Source: JAEUOS01 sp965279115 (GTDB lineage Bacteria; Pseudomonadota; Gammaproteobacteria; Burkholderiales; JAEUOS01). Taken from it: 64,000 nucleotides of DNA. Positions 1 to 8,910 of this stretch are shown piece after piece. Position numbers and translations under genes: made by a program. Position 1 is the first letter of the stretch; every line of letters starts with the position of its first letter. The notes under the pieces were generated by a model. The model ran no database searches. It was not told where the DNA came from and worked only from the letters and a program-made list of their open reading frames with translations. The DNA lies in assembly GCA_965279115.1 (NCBI GenBank), contig OZ257137.1, forward strand, positions 310,001 through 374,000, in the 5' to 3' direction.

Positions 1-1
1 C

Positions 2-1630
2 GGCCTGTGGTTCGACCCGGCCGCTGAACCGCGCTACACCCGCACGATCGAAATCAACCTCGCCACCATCGGCATGCAGATCGCCGGCCCGCGCCGGCCG
101 CAGGACTTGCTGGACTACACGGCGGCGCGCAAGACACTGGCAGCACTCGGCTTCACGCCGAAACTGCCACCCCACGAAATGCCGCGCCACCCGGTGGCGA
201 TCGCCGCCATCACCAGTTGCACCAACACCTCGGACCCGGGCCTGTTGATCGCGGCAGGGCTGGTGGCGCGCAAGGCGCGCGCGCTCGGCCTCAAGGTGCC
301 GGCCTGGGTCAAGACCTCGCTGGGCCCCGGCTCGCCCGCGGCCTCGACCTACCTCAAGCGCGCCGGTCTGATGGATGACCTCGCCGCAGTGGGCTTCGAC
401 ATCGTGGGTTTTGGCTGCACCACCTGCATCGGCAATGCGGGCGCGCTGCCGGACGTGATCCGCGACGCAGCCGCCCAGGGCAGCATCCACCCGGTGGCGG
501 TGCTCTCGGGTAACCGCAATTTTCCGGGCCGCATCCATCCTGACCTGGACCTCGGATTCCTGATGTCGCCGCCGCTGGTGATCGCGTTCGCACTCGCCGG
601 CGATGCCGAGCGCGACCTCGGCAGTGAACCCGTGCAAACCGGCGCGGATGGCACAGCCGTTTACCTGCGCGACCTGTGGCCCACGCGCGAGGAGGTCTCT
701 GCCCATGTCGCCCTGGCCGCCAGCCCCGATGACTACCAGCGCGAGTTCACCCTCGCCAGCCGCAACCCGGTGTGGCATGCGCTCGAGGCGCCCGGCACGC
801 CGCGCTTCCCGTGGAACCCGGCCTCGACCGCGCTGCGCCGGCCACCCTTCGCGGCACTCGACGAGGGCAGCCGGCTCGGGCGCTACAGCGCCTATCCGCT
901 GCTGGTGCTGGGCGACGACATCACCACCGACCATATCTCGCCGGCCAGCGCGATTCCGCAGGAAAGCCTGGTGGCCGACTTTCTGGTCGCGCGCGGCGAC
1001 GACCGGCGCGACCTCAACGTGTTCGCCTCGCGGCGCGGCAACTGGGAGGTGATGATGCGCGGCGCCTTCCACAGCAAGACGCTCGTCAACCTGCTCCAGC
1101 CCGGCCTGCCGCTCGCCCACACCCTGCATGTGCCCAGTGGCGAGGTGCTGCCGATCTGGGAGGTGGCGGATCGCTACCGCGCCGCCGGGGACGCAGTGGT
1201 ATTGGTAGCCGGCGAGCGCTACGGCACCGGCTCCTCGCGCGACTGGGCCGCCAAGGGGCAACGCCTGCTGGGCATCCGCGCGGTGCTGGCCGCGAGCTTC
1301 GAACGCATTCACCGCTCCAACCTGATCGGCATGGGCATCCTGCCGCTGCGCCTGCCGGCCGGCGTCAACCCCGCCACACTGAAGCTTGTGCCCGGCGACC
1401 GCATCGAGATCGACGCGACGGCCGACGCGCTCTCGCCACGTGGCGCCGTGCCGGTGCGCGTGCGGCGCGCCGACGGCAGGGTGGAAGCGTTCGACGCGCA
1501 GGCTTCGGTGGAAACCCGGCTGGAGGTGCAGTTGCTGCGCGACGGCGGCGTGATTCCTTCGATATTGCAGAAAACAATCGCGGCCCAGCGGGCGCAAGAC
1601 ACAGCCGCGATTGGCGAAACCAGGCGCTAG
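2..1630 (+). CDS. Aconitase-family hydratase, C-terminal part (5' end outside window)
   Basis: The reading frame is open from base 2 at the window edge, so the N-terminal third is missing. Aconitases interconvert citrate and isocitrate (or related substrates such as 2-methylaconitate) with a [4Fe-4S] cluster. Cluster ligands are visible: Cys in SCTNTS (Cys codon at 218-220) and the two Cys of GCTTCIGN near 415-430. The C-terminal swivel domain follows, with GDDITTDHISPASAIPQES near 910-965 and YGTGSSRDWAAKG near 1215-1255. The sequence is divergent from textbook AcnA, so a paralogue with another substrate is possible. Its stop overlaps that of the convergent MFS gene by 4 bases. The family is certain; the exact substrate is not. 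Confidence 0.9.
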   Translation, partial: GLWFDPAAEPRYTRTIEINLATIGMQIAGPRRPQDLLDYTAARKTLAALGFTPKLPPHEMPRHPVAIAAITSCTNTSDPGLLIAAGLVARKARALGLKVPAWVKTSLGPGSPAASTYLKRAGLMDDLAAVGFDIVGFGCTTCIGNAGALPDVIRDAAAQGSIHPVAVLSGNRNFPGRIHPDLDLGFLMSPPLVIAFALAGDAERDLGSEPVQTGADGTAVYLRDLWPTREEVSAHVALAASPDDYQREFTLASRNPVWHALEAPGTPRFPWNPASTALRRPPFAALDEGSRLGRYSAYPLLVLGDDITTDHISPASAIPQESLVADFLVARGDDRRDLNVFASRRGNWEVMMRGAFHSKTLVNLLQPGLPLAHTLHVPSGEVLPIWEVADRYRAAGDAVVLVAGERYGTGSSRDWAAKGQRLLGIRAVLAASFERIHRSNLIGMGILPLRLPAGVNPATLKLVPGDRIEIDATADALSPRGAVPVRVRRADGRVEAFDAQASVETRLEVQLLRDGGVIPSILQKTIAAQRAQDTAAIGETRR

Positions 1631-2829
1631 GGCCCGCGGCCCTGGGTCGCTTCGCCGGCCGGGTCCTGGCGCAGCAGCGAAATGCCCACCAGCAGCGCGG
1701 GGATCGCGCACACGATGAAGCCGGCGCCGTAGCTGCCGGTCATGCCCAGCAGCATCGAGAACACCAGCGGTTCCGTCAGCCCGCCCATCTGCCCGAACGA
1801 GAGCACGCCACCGGTGACTGCCCCGCGCTTGCCCTCCGGCGCGGCGCGGGCGGCCTCCGAGAGCAGGATGCCGTGCCAGGAAAGCGCCGTGCCGCTGAGC
1901 ACGCCCGCAATGGTGCCCACCAGAATGGTCGGCCAGCCGGCGCTGGACAAACCGAGCAGCGCCGCGCTGGCCGCCATGCCGAAGGCGAGCCCCGCCATCA
2001 ATGGCCGCAGGCGGATATGGCCGCTGCCCAGCCAGCCCCAGATGATCCGGCCCGGCACCGCCACCATCACCGCCGCGGAAAAGACGAAACCCGCGGCCAC
2101 CGGCGAATAGCCGATGGTGGTCAGGTAGACCACGAAATAGGCCGTCATGACCGTCTGCAGGCCATTGAAGGCCAGGCAGGCGAACGACAGGCTGCGCAGG
2201 CGCTGCGTGTGCAGGACCAGGGAAAACGTCTCGCGAAAGTCCGACAGGGCGATCACATGCCCGGGCACCCGGTCGTCGTCGAACCTGCGGCGTAGTGGCT
2301 GCAGCATCAACACGAACACGGCGCACGCCCCGGCACTGGCCAGCATGGTGCCGCGCCAGCCGCTCCATTGCGTCAGCAGCGGCCCGAGCACGCCGCACAG
2401 CAGCATGCCGGCCGGCACCGCCGTCTGCTTGATGGAAAACACCAGCGGCAGGTACTGCGGCGTGGTGCAGCGGCCGAGCAGGTGCGAGCTCGAAGGCGTG
2501 GACAGGGCGCTGCCGGCACCGCAGCAGATCGCCGAGAGCAGCAGCATGGGTGACATGCCCAGCGTGATCAGCGCGTTGCCCAGCACCAACAGGCCGAGCG
2601 ACACCTGGCTCATGCGCAGGGCGCCATAGCGCACAATGAAACCGCCGCAGCCCATCTGCACCACCAGCGCGGAAGTGGCCATGACGCCGAAGTAGATGCC
2701 GATCCATGCCGGATCCAGCAGCAGGTCGGCGATGATCGCCGGTGCGATCACCGCCGGCAACGACCGCGCGATCGAGGCGAAGGTCTGCTGGACGAACATG
2801 GCGCCCAGGGCAAGCAACAGATGGTTCAC
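1627..2829 (-). CDS. Major facilitator superfamily transporter
   Basis: 400-residue integral membrane protein, normal for a 12-helix MFS carrier. Hydrophobic helices alternate with short polar loops, and an Arg-rich cytoplasmic loop (LQPLRRRFDDDR) in the middle separates the two six-helix halves. It starts at a GTG with a weak ribosome site. The gene converges on the aconitase-family gene with a 4-base overlap. Nothing in the sequence fixes the substrate; an organic acid would suit the neighbouring CoA-transferase and lactonase, but that is inference. Confidence 0.85.
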   Translation of the reverse strand: MNHLLLALGAMFVQQTFASIARSLPAVIAPAIIADLLLDPAWIGIYFGVMATSALVVQMGCGGFIVRYGALRMSQVSLGLLVLGNALITLGMSPMLLLSAICCGAGSALSTPSSSHLLGRCTTPQYLPLVFSIKQTAVPAGMLLCGVLGPLLTQWSGWRGTMLASAGACAVFVLMLQPLRRRFDDDRVPGHVIALSDFRETFSLVLHTQRLRSLSFACLAFNGLQTVMTAYFVVYLTTIGYSPVAAGFVFSAAVMVAVPGRIIWGWLGSGHIRLRPLMAGLAFGMAASAALLGLSSAGWPTILVGTIAGVLSGTALSWHGILLSEAARAAPEGKRGAVTGGVLSFGQMGGLTEPLVFSMLLGMTGSYGAGFIVCAIPALLVGISLLRQDPAGEATQGRGP

Positions 2830-2968
2830 GGGTCCGGGGACCTGGCTTTTGGAGTGGCAGGCCGCAGTATAGGAGCCCTGGCGCGCGGATCACCCGCGCT
2901 ATGATTCGCGGGATGGAAAAGTGCTCCGTCTCGATACATTCAAATCGCACCACGCACCGGGGCACGCC

Positions 2969-4171
2969 ATGAGCGCAGCCCCCGCCAACGCCCTGCCCTA
3001 CGCCGACATCCGCGTGGTCGAGTTCACCCACATGGTGATGGGCCCCACCTGCGGCATGATCCTGGCCGACATGGGCGCCGAGGTCATCAAGGTGGAGCCC
3101 CTCAAGGGCGACTCCACCCGCAACCTGCTGGGGTCCGGCGCAGGGTTTTTCCCGACCTTCAACCGCAACAAGAAAAGCCTGGCGGTGGACATGCAGGATG
3201 CGCGCGGCCGCGAGGTGGTGTTGCGCCTGGTGGCCGGCGCCGACGTGTTCAGCGAGAACTTCAAGGGCGGCACCATGGCCAGGCTGGGCCTGGACTATGC
3301 GTCGCTCTCAAGGGTGAACCCGCGCCTGGTGTATGTGTCGCACAAAGGCTTTTTGCCCGGGCCGTACGAGCACCGCACCGCGTTGGATGAGGTGGTGCAG
3401 ATGATGGGTGGCCTCGCCTACATGACCGGGCCGGAAGGCCGGCCGTTGCGCGCCGGGTCGAGCGTCAACGACATCATGGGCGGCATGTTCGGCGCCATCG
3501 GCGCTATGGGCGCTCTTGCGCAGCGCGAGAAGACGGGCCAAGGCCAGGAGGTGCAGTCGGCCCTTTTCGAGAACAACATTTTCCTGGTGGCGCAGCACAT
3601 GATGCAGTTCGCCGTCACCGGCAAAGCACCTTCCCCGATGCCCAGCCGCATTTCCGCATGGGCCGTCTACGACGTGTTCGAAGTGCGTGACAAGGAGCAG
3701 ATCTTCCTCGCCGTGGTGTCCGACACGCAGTGGGAGATTTTCTGCGCGGCCTTCGGCTTTGCCGACCTCAAGGCCGACCCGCGGCTTGGCAGCAACAACG
3801 ACCGGGTGCGTGCACGCGAATGGATGATGCCGGAGTTGCGCCGCCGCCTCGCCGACCACAGCGCCGCCGAGCTCGGGCAGATGTTCGAAGCGCACGGGCT
3901 GCCCTACGCGCCGATTACCAAGCCGCAGGACCTGTTTGCCGACCCGCACCTCAAGGCCACCGGTGGACTTGCACCGGTAACCTTGCCGGATGGGCGCGCA
4001 ACCCATACGCCGCTGCTGCCACTGACCATGAACGGGCAACGCCTGCCGGCCCGCTCGGGCCCGCCCAGACTTGGGGAGCACACACTGGAGTTGCTGAGGT
4101 CACTCGGCTACACCAGTGACGAAATTGAAACGCTGCAGCGCGAAGGTATCGTTGCGATTGCCGCCAACTGA
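2969..4171 (+). CDS. Class III (CaiB/BaiF family) CoA-transferase
   Basis: Formyl-CoA-transferase-type enzyme moving CoA between carboxylic acids. It opens with the family start (ADIRVVEFTHMVMGPTCG, then LADMGAEVIKVEP) and carries the expected Asp in SSVNDIMGGMFG that forms the acyl-aspartate intermediate. From ATG 2969 the protein is 400 residues, the usual size. A GTG at 2921 would add 16 residues not typical of the family, so 2969 is preferred. Divergent from the MFS gene and 57 bases ahead of the SMP-30-type lactonase, so probably co-transcribed with it. Substrate unknown. Confidence 0.88.
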   Translation: MSAAPANALPYADIRVVEFTHMVMGPTCGMILADMGAEVIKVEPLKGDSTRNLLGSGAGFFPTFNRNKKSLAVDMQDARGREVVLRLVAGADVFSENFKGGTMARLGLDYASLSRVNPRLVYVSHKGFLPGPYEHRTALDEVVQMMGGLAYMTGPEGRPLRAGSSVNDIMGGMFGAIGAMGALAQREKTGQGQEVQSALFENNIFLVAQHMMQFAVTGKAPSPMPSRISAWAVYDVFEVRDKEQIFLAVVSDTQWEIFCAAFGFADLKADPRLGSNNDRVRAREWMMPELRRRLADHSAAELGQMFEAHGLPYAPITKPQDLFADPHLKATGGLAPVTLPDGRATHTPLLPLTMNGQRLPARSGPPRLGEHTLELLRSLGYTSDEIETLQREGIVAIAAN

Positions 4172-4228
4172 TGGCGCACCGGATCCGGTGGCAGCAAAAC
4201 ATCAACCAGACAACGCCAAGGCCCCGCC

Positions 4229-5149
4229 ATGTGGAACCTGACCAACACCCCGCCCGCCATCATCGAAGCCGAAGTCTTTACCCGCTTGCCGGATGAGTTC
4301 GCCATCCGCAAAAAGAGCGAATGGTCGGACGCCAACAAGTTCGGCGGCGAGGTCTCGTCCTTTCTAGAAGGCCCGGCGTTCGACCGCGCCGGCAATCTGT
4401 ATGTATCTGACATCCCCTTTGGCCGGATCTTCCGCATCGCCCCCGACGGTACCTGGACCCTGGTAACGCAATACGACGGCTGGCCAAACGGCATTGCCAT
4501 CCACAAGGACGGGCGCCTTTTCATCGCCGACTACCGCCGCGGCCTGCTGGTGCTGGATGCGGCCAGCGGCAAGATGGAAACACTGCTCGGCCACCGCAAT
4601 TCGGAAAGCTTCAGGGGATTGAACGACCTGACCTTCGACCGCGACGGCCGGCTGTACTTCACCGACCAGGGCCAGTCCGGCCTGCACGACCCGAGCGGGC
4701 GGGTCTATCGGCTCGACACCGACGGGCGCATCACCTGCCTGCTATCGAACGGCCCCAGCCCCAACGGCCTGGTGCTCGACGCCGAGGAACGCACGCTGTT
4801 TGTGGCAATGACACGTGCCAATCAAGTATGGCGCAGCCCCTTGATGGACGACGGCACGCTTTCCAAGGTGGGTGCGTTCCGCACCTTCTTCGGCGCCTCC
4901 GGCCCGGACGGCATGGCCGTGGACGAAGCCAACAACCTGGTGGTGGCCCACGCCAGCCTGGGTTGCGCGTTCGTCATCAACCGGCGTGGCGAAGTGACGC
5001 ATGTCGTCAAGAGCACGGCCGGGTCCACGGTGACCAACGTGGCCTACCAGCCGGGGAGCGGGTGGCTCTACATGACTGAATCGGAAACCGGGCATGTGTT
5101 GCGGGCGCGCTTGCCAGTGGTGGGCAAGACCCTTTTCTCGCACCTCTGA
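4229..5149 (+). CDS. SMP-30/gluconolactonase-type lactonase
   Basis: 306-residue six-bladed beta-propeller of the SMP-30/gluconolactonase/LRE family, which opens sugar or aldonic lactones with a bound divalent metal. Typical blades are visible: EGPAFDRAGNLYVSDIPFG, NGIAIHKDGRLFIADYRRG, LNDLTFDRDGRLYFTDQG and SPNGLVLDAEERTLFVAMT. The Asn of SPNGL and the Asp of SGPDGMAVDE fit the metal site of the family. No signal peptide, so cytoplasmic. It follows the CoA-transferase on the same strand. The true lactone is not deducible. Confidence 0.82.
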   Translation: MWNLTNTPPAIIEAEVFTRLPDEFAIRKKSEWSDANKFGGEVSSFLEGPAFDRAGNLYVSDIPFGRIFRIAPDGTWTLVTQYDGWPNGIAIHKDGRLFIADYRRGLLVLDAASGKMETLLGHRNSESFRGLNDLTFDRDGRLYFTDQGQSGLHDPSGRVYRLDTDGRITCLLSNGPSPNGLVLDAEERTLFVAMTRANQVWRSPLMDDGTLSKVGAFRTFFGASGPDGMAVDEANNLVVAHASLGCAFVINRRGEVTHVVKSTAGSTVTNVAYQPGSGWLYMTESETGHVLRARLPVVGKTLFSHL

Positions 5150-5229
5150 CATTCCGCCGCCCAGGTGCCGGCGGAATGCCGGTATCGGGTCTTCGATGTG
5201 CCGGATTGCGCGGTTGCACATCGCTCTGC

Positions 5230-5258
5230 TTGCGAAACGTTAGCGTAATTGCTAACAT
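5230..5258 (+). promoter_or_regulatory. Promoter and palindromic operator of the toxin-antitoxin pair
   Basis: TTGCGA (5230-5235) and TAACAT (5253-5258) are 17 bases apart, a plausible sigma-70 promoter. Between and over the -10 lies the inverted repeat GTTAGC-6-GCTAAC (5239-5256), flanked by AA/TT. This is the usual place for the autorepression site of a HigA-type antitoxin. The predicted transcription start falls on or next to the GTG start codon at 5265, so the transcript may be leaderless. Confidence 0.55.
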
Positions 5259-5264
5259 TCGAAT

Positions 5265-5591
5265 GTGACTTACTCAATCGAGTACTTTCATCCGCGCATC
5301 CTTGCCGAGATTGAATCTTGGCCGGTGGACGTTCTCGCTGACTACGCACATTTTGTTGAATTGCTTGCCGAGTACGGCCCTAATCTTCGGCTGCCTCACT
5401 CACGCGCGATGGGTGAGGGGCTCTTCGAGTTGCGGCCTCGCGGAAAATCCGGTATCGGTCGAGCGTTCTATTGCTTCCTGATTGGCAAACGTGTGGTTGT
5501 AGTACATGCTTTCGTCAAGAAGACCCAGCAGACCCCGGACAAGGAACTCAAGCTGGCTCGCAAACGCATGAAGGAGTTGGACCATGGCTGA
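5265..5591 (+). CDS. HigB/Gp49-like toxin of a type II toxin-antitoxin pair
   Basis: 108-residue RelE-superfamily protein of the phage Gp49-like (DUF891) group; such toxins cut mRNA at the ribosome. Visible family marks: FHPRILAEIESWPVDVLADY, then LRLPHSRAMGEGLFELRPRG and the terminal strand VVVVHAFVKKTQQTPDKEL with a Lys/Arg-rich tail. The start is a GTG with no Shine-Dalgarno sequence, directly behind the palindrome. The toxin precedes its antitoxin and overlaps it by 8 bases, the HigBA order. Base composition is clearly less GC-rich than the flanking catabolic genes, which suggests acquisition. Confidence 0.88.
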   Translation: MTYSIEYFHPRILAEIESWPVDVLADYAHFVELLAEYGPNLRLPHSRAMGEGLFELRPRGKSGIGRAFYCFLIGKRVVVVHAFVKKTQQTPDKELKLARKRMKELDHG

Positions 5592-5895
5592 ACTTAAGCA
5601 CGCCCCTGTTCGTCACGATCATGAAGCTTTTTTGGCCAAAGCGGGAACGCGCAAGGGATTCAAGGAAGCCTATGCCGAACTTGAAATCGAATACCAGGTC
5701 GTGAATCAACTCCTCAAGGCCCGTACTCGGGCTGGGCTTACTCAAGACGCCGTCGCAGAGAGAATGGGCACGACCAAGAGTGCCGTCTCGCGCCTCGAAA
5801 GCTCGGGAAAGCATGCGCCCTCGCTCGGCACATTGAGGCGCTATGCCCAGGCTGTTGGTTGCGATCTACATGTAAAGCTTGTGCCGCACAAGTGA
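5584..5895 (+). CDS. HigA-type XRE-family antitoxin
   Basis: 103-residue antitoxin with a Xre helix-turn-helix (about residues 38-92): LLKARTRAGLTQDAVAERMG, then TTKSAVSRLESSGKHAPSLG and RRYAQAVGCDLHVKLVP. It should neutralise the upstream toxin and repress the shared promoter by binding the inverted repeat at 5239-5256. The ATG lies inside the toxin's last codons, so the two are translationally coupled. The N-terminal 35 residues likely form the toxin-binding or dimerisation part. Confidence 0.9.
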   Translation: MAELKHAPVRHDHEAFLAKAGTRKGFKEAYAELEIEYQVVNQLLKARTRAGLTQDAVAERMGTTKSAVSRLESSGKHAPSLGTLRRYAQAVGCDLHVKLVPHK

Positions 5896-6017
5896 TTGCC
5901 CGTTTCCCGGTCAAGCCGGTCTCTATAGCCACTACACGCGACCTGTGAGCGGGGCATTCGCCTTTCACTCACGCGGATAAAGTTGGCGCCACCCGCACGC
6001 GCGCGACCTCGGCACGC

Positions 6018-6752
6018 GTGAACACCACCGACAAACGCTTGGGTACCTTAAAGCCAAGCCTCACAACCAGTACCATGCCACTCACCTGCACAGTGCCCAA
6101 CTCCGTCTGGCATGCACAGCAGCCACTGAAGTTCGGCCCGATCTCCCTCACGACCCGAATGACCGTCGTTCGGCTTCGCGACGGGTCCCTATGGGTTCAC
6201 TCTCCGATTTCGCCCACGCGTGAACTGATCGAGGAGCTTCAGAGTCTGGGAAGCGTCCGTTACGTGGTCGCACCGAACAAGAGCCATCATCTCTTCTTCC
6301 TCGCGTTCCTTGACGCCTACCCGCAAGCTCAAGGATTCATCGCCGCCGGCCTGGAGTTGAAGCGTCCGGACCTCGGCCGATTTCCACATATACCGCGCGA
6401 AGCGCCATGGGCCTCCGAGATTCAAGGGTTCTTCATTGAAGGCCTGCCGATACTGAACGAGACGGTCTGGTTTCATGTCGAAACCGGCACTTTGGTCATT
6501 ACCGACCTGCTCTTCTGTTTTGCGGAAACGAACCGGGGAATTGCCGCACTGGTTTCAAGGCTGCTGGGCGTTCGCGGCAGGCTGGGCATGTCAAGAACGA
6601 TGAAGTTGGCGGTCAAGGACAAGCAAGCCCTGGCAAGATCCATACTGCCCTTGCTTGCATTGCCCGTACAGAGGGTGATGGTTGCCCACGATCAGATCAT
6701 CAGCGAACAACCCGTGGCAAAGCTCACACAGGCCTTTGCGTGGCTCCAGTGA
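6018..6752 (+). CDS. DUF4336 domain protein (metallo-hydrolase-like fold)
   Basis: Up to 244 residues. The core from about residue 55 (VVRLRDGSLWVHSPISPTREL, followed by YVVAPNKSHHLFFLAFLDAYP) and the later LVITDLLFCF and VMVAHDQII segments match the DUF4336 family, related to the metallo-beta-lactamase fold. No complete HxHxDH motif is present. Function is unknown. An alternative ATG at 6075 would shorten it by 19 residues, and neither start has a strong ribosome site. It stands alone between the toxin-antitoxin pair and a methyltransferase in a lower-GC stretch. Confidence 0.7.
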   Translation: MNTTDKRLGTLKPSLTTSTMPLTCTVPNSVWHAQQPLKFGPISLTTRMTVVRLRDGSLWVHSPISPTRELIEELQSLGSVRYVVAPNKSHHLFFLAFLDAYPQAQGFIAAGLELKRPDLGRFPHIPREAPWASEIQGFFIEGLPILNETVWFHVETGTLVITDLLFCFAETNRGIAALVSRLLGVRGRLGMSRTMKLAVKDKQALARSILPLLALPVQRVMVAHDQIISEQPVAKLTQAFAWLQ

Positions 6753-6860
6753 CGCCTGGTTCTGCGACAGGGCGGGACGGTCTGCGAACTGCGCTGGCAG
6801 CTTCCCCGCCGTGCTCGGCCGCCCCACACTTCAACGTTCGTCGTACTCGAAGGAACCTCG

Positions 6861-7682
6861 ATGACCGGCGCCTATGTACATGGCTACGACCTGAAAGAGA
6901 ACCTGCGGCTGCAGGATCAGGCGTCCACGCTCGTGGAACTATTGCATTCGGACACCGCCTATCCGGAAGGAAGCTGTGTACTGGAGGCCGGGTGCGGGGT
7001 TGGCGCACAGACCGTTACCCTGGCATCCAATAGTCCGAAGGCGCTGTTCACGTCCGTCGACGTGTCAGAGATATCGGTCGGCGAAGCCAGAAAGGCCATC
7101 GAGGCCGCAGGCATCCGTAATGTCACCCTGCGGCAAGCGGACATTTTTGATTTGCCGTTTCCGCCGGGTTCGTTCGATCACGTTTTCGTCTGCTTCGTCC
7201 TTGAACATCTGGCCCGACCTGTAGAGGCTCTTGGTGCGCTGAAGAATATGCTGAAGCCCGGGGGAACCATCACGGTGATTGAGGGCGATCATGGCTCCAC
7301 CTACTTCCATCCGGAGAGCGACCATGCGCGCAGGGCTGTGCGTTGCCAGGTGGAATTGCAGGCAATGGCGGGAGGCAACGCCTTGATCGGACGGGAGCTC
7401 TACCCCTTGCTGAAGCAAGCCGGCTTCGGCCAGGTGCATGTTTCGCCACGCATGGTCTACGTGGACGCGAGCAAGCCCGCTCTGGTCGAGGGATTTACGA
7501 AAAAAACGTTCACCGCGATGATCGAAGGGATTCGGAAGCCTGCGCTCGAATCCGGGATCACGACTGAAGCGGCCTTCGACAAGGGCATAGCCGATCTGTA
7601 CAGAACGGCTGAAGAGGACGGCGTTTTTTGTTATACGTTCTTCAAGGCAAGGGCTGTCAACGACTCATTTGCCGGACGATAA
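6861..7682 (+). CDS. Class I SAM-dependent methyltransferase
   Basis: 273-residue cytosolic methyltransferase. Motif I is VLEAGCGVGAQ (about residues 40-50), the acidic end of strand 2 is FTSVDVSE, motif II/post II is ADIFDLPFPPGSFDHVFVCF, and LKNMLKPGGTITVIEGDHG is the later strand and loop. The overall pattern is closest to UbiE/UbiG-type small-molecule methyltransferases. AAGGAA 8 bases before the ATG supports the start. No pathway partner lies nearby, so the substrate is unknown. Confidence 0.85.
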   Translation: MTGAYVHGYDLKENLRLQDQASTLVELLHSDTAYPEGSCVLEAGCGVGAQTVTLASNSPKALFTSVDVSEISVGEARKAIEAAGIRNVTLRQADIFDLPFPPGSFDHVFVCFVLEHLARPVEALGALKNMLKPGGTITVIEGDHGSTYFHPESDHARRAVRCQVELQAMAGGNALIGRELYPLLKQAGFGQVHVSPRMVYVDASKPALVEGFTKKTFTAMIEGIRKPALESGITTEAAFDKGIADLYRTAEEDGVFCYTFFKARAVNDSFAGR

Positions 7683-7832
7683 AATCCGGGGGACGCGCTG
7701 GAAACGGCGCGTTCCTGATCTCTGGGTTGGGCGTCACAAGATCCTCGCGACTTGCGGCTGCAATGCGTTCGTCGATGTATGGAATCTGATTGGCGTTTGG
7801 CTACCAATCGTGAATACCAAGGAGTTCATACT

Positions 7833-8231
7833 GTGACCCATTCCGGACAGTGCTTGTGTGGCGCAATTCGCTATCAGCTCTCGGGGGAACCGAACGTCGT
7901 TGCCTTGTGCCATTGCACCGACTGCCGGCGCAGTGCAGGCGCGCCCATGGTGTCTTGGGCGATGTTTCCCGAAGCCGCCTTGACCCTGACCAAAGGGCAG
8001 CCGAAGACGATCAACTCCTCAGGTACTGCCATGCGCAGTTTCTGCGCCGACTGCGGTAGCGGGCTGTTCTACCGGAATGCGGCAGTGCTGCCTGGAATTG
8101 TCGATGTACAGTCCTCGACACTTGACCATCCCGAGGCACTACCGCCGACCGTGCAAGTACAGACGGCCGAGCGGCTCGACTGGATGAAGCATGTTCACGA
8201 GCTTCCCGAGTTCGAGAGATTCCCGGCGTAG
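7833..8231 (+). CDS. GFA-family (Mss4-like) zinc protein
   Basis: 132-residue protein of the family named after glutathione-dependent formaldehyde-activating enzyme. The zinc motifs are intact: GQCLCGAIRY near the N-terminus, CHCTDCRRSAGAP, and FCADCGSGLFYR. The GTG at 7833 is chosen because AAGGAG (7819-7824) lies 8 bases upstream; longer in-frame versions lack the family start. The cellular role of most stand-alone members is not known, and a link to formaldehyde should not be assumed here. Confidence 0.85.
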   Translation: MTHSGQCLCGAIRYQLSGEPNVVALCHCTDCRRSAGAPMVSWAMFPEAALTLTKGQPKTINSSGTAMRSFCADCGSGLFYRNAAVLPGIVDVQSSTLDHPEALPPTVQVQTAERLDWMKHVHELPEFERFPA

Positions 8232-8333
8232 ACCGAAGATGACGCATATGCCGGCGCTCAACCTCGCTCCCTCCTGTCGCCGCGGGCGGCGCGATAAAGC
8301 CGCGCGGCGCAGGCCACGTCTACGCTGCCCACC

Positions 8334-8819
8334 ATGACCGCGACCAACGTTACATTCGTTGCCACGCTCGAACGAAAGCACCCCAAGCTTCCTGTATACG
8401 TTGTGGTGCCGAACAATCAGGCTCAAGCGCTTGGGCTTCAATCCACCACGGTCATCGAGGGCACGGCCAACGGCCATCCTATCGGCCGACGCAGCATCAA
8501 GCGGTGGGACAACACGGAACAGTCTCCCTGGTTCGTGGAGTTCACAGCCTCCTTCTGCGGCAAAGCCGGCATTGTCGTCGGCGACGAGCTGAAGATCTCG
8601 CTATGGTTGGCAAGCTCCGAGCTCCCTGTCGAGCTCCGGCGTGCGCTTGATCAGTCGCCAGGCCTCCAGGCAGCATGGCGTTCACTTTCGGCATATGCAA
8701 GGCGGACCAGCGCCGAGCATGTGCACGCGGGAAAGTCATCCGAAACGCGGTCCCGCCGAGCGGCTGCAATCGTTGCGAAACTCTCCCGCGCCGGGCAACC
8801 GCTTGCGCATGACGCATAG
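8334..8819 (+). CDS. DUF1905 / YdeI-OmpD-associated (OmdA) two-domain protein
   Basis: 161 residues. The first about 95 form a DUF1905-like beta domain (FVATLERKHPKLPVYVVVP; IEGTANGHPIGRRSIKRW; GIVVGDELKISLWLA). The last about 60 resemble the OmdA/YdeI helical domain (LRRALDQSPGLQAAWRSLSA, then SRRAAAIVAKLSRAG). This combination is known from proteins loosely tied to bacteriocin or polymyxin protection in enterobacteria; the biochemical role is unresolved. Preceded by a roughly 100-base gap with no clear regulatory signal. Confidence 0.6.
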   Translation: MTATNVTFVATLERKHPKLPVYVVVPNNQAQALGLQSTTVIEGTANGHPIGRRSIKRWDNTEQSPWFVEFTASFCGKAGIVVGDELKISLWLASSELPVELRRALDQSPGLQAAWRSLSAYARRTSAEHVHAGKSSETRSRRAAAIVAKLSRAGQPLAHDA

Positions 8820-8910
8820 CAGCACAAGAATGTCGGGGTTCTTTACAGGCGCGTCCAAAACCCCCTAAAAGGAAAAAGTTTTCTCTTTAAATTCATGGGA
8901 TTATCTCCTA

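Noticed and set aside
772..2295. 507-codon plus-strand frame across the aconitase end and the MFS gene
   Set aside because: Arg/Ala/Gly-rich composition typical of an off-frame reading of high-GC DNA; it crosses two genes with clear family matches.
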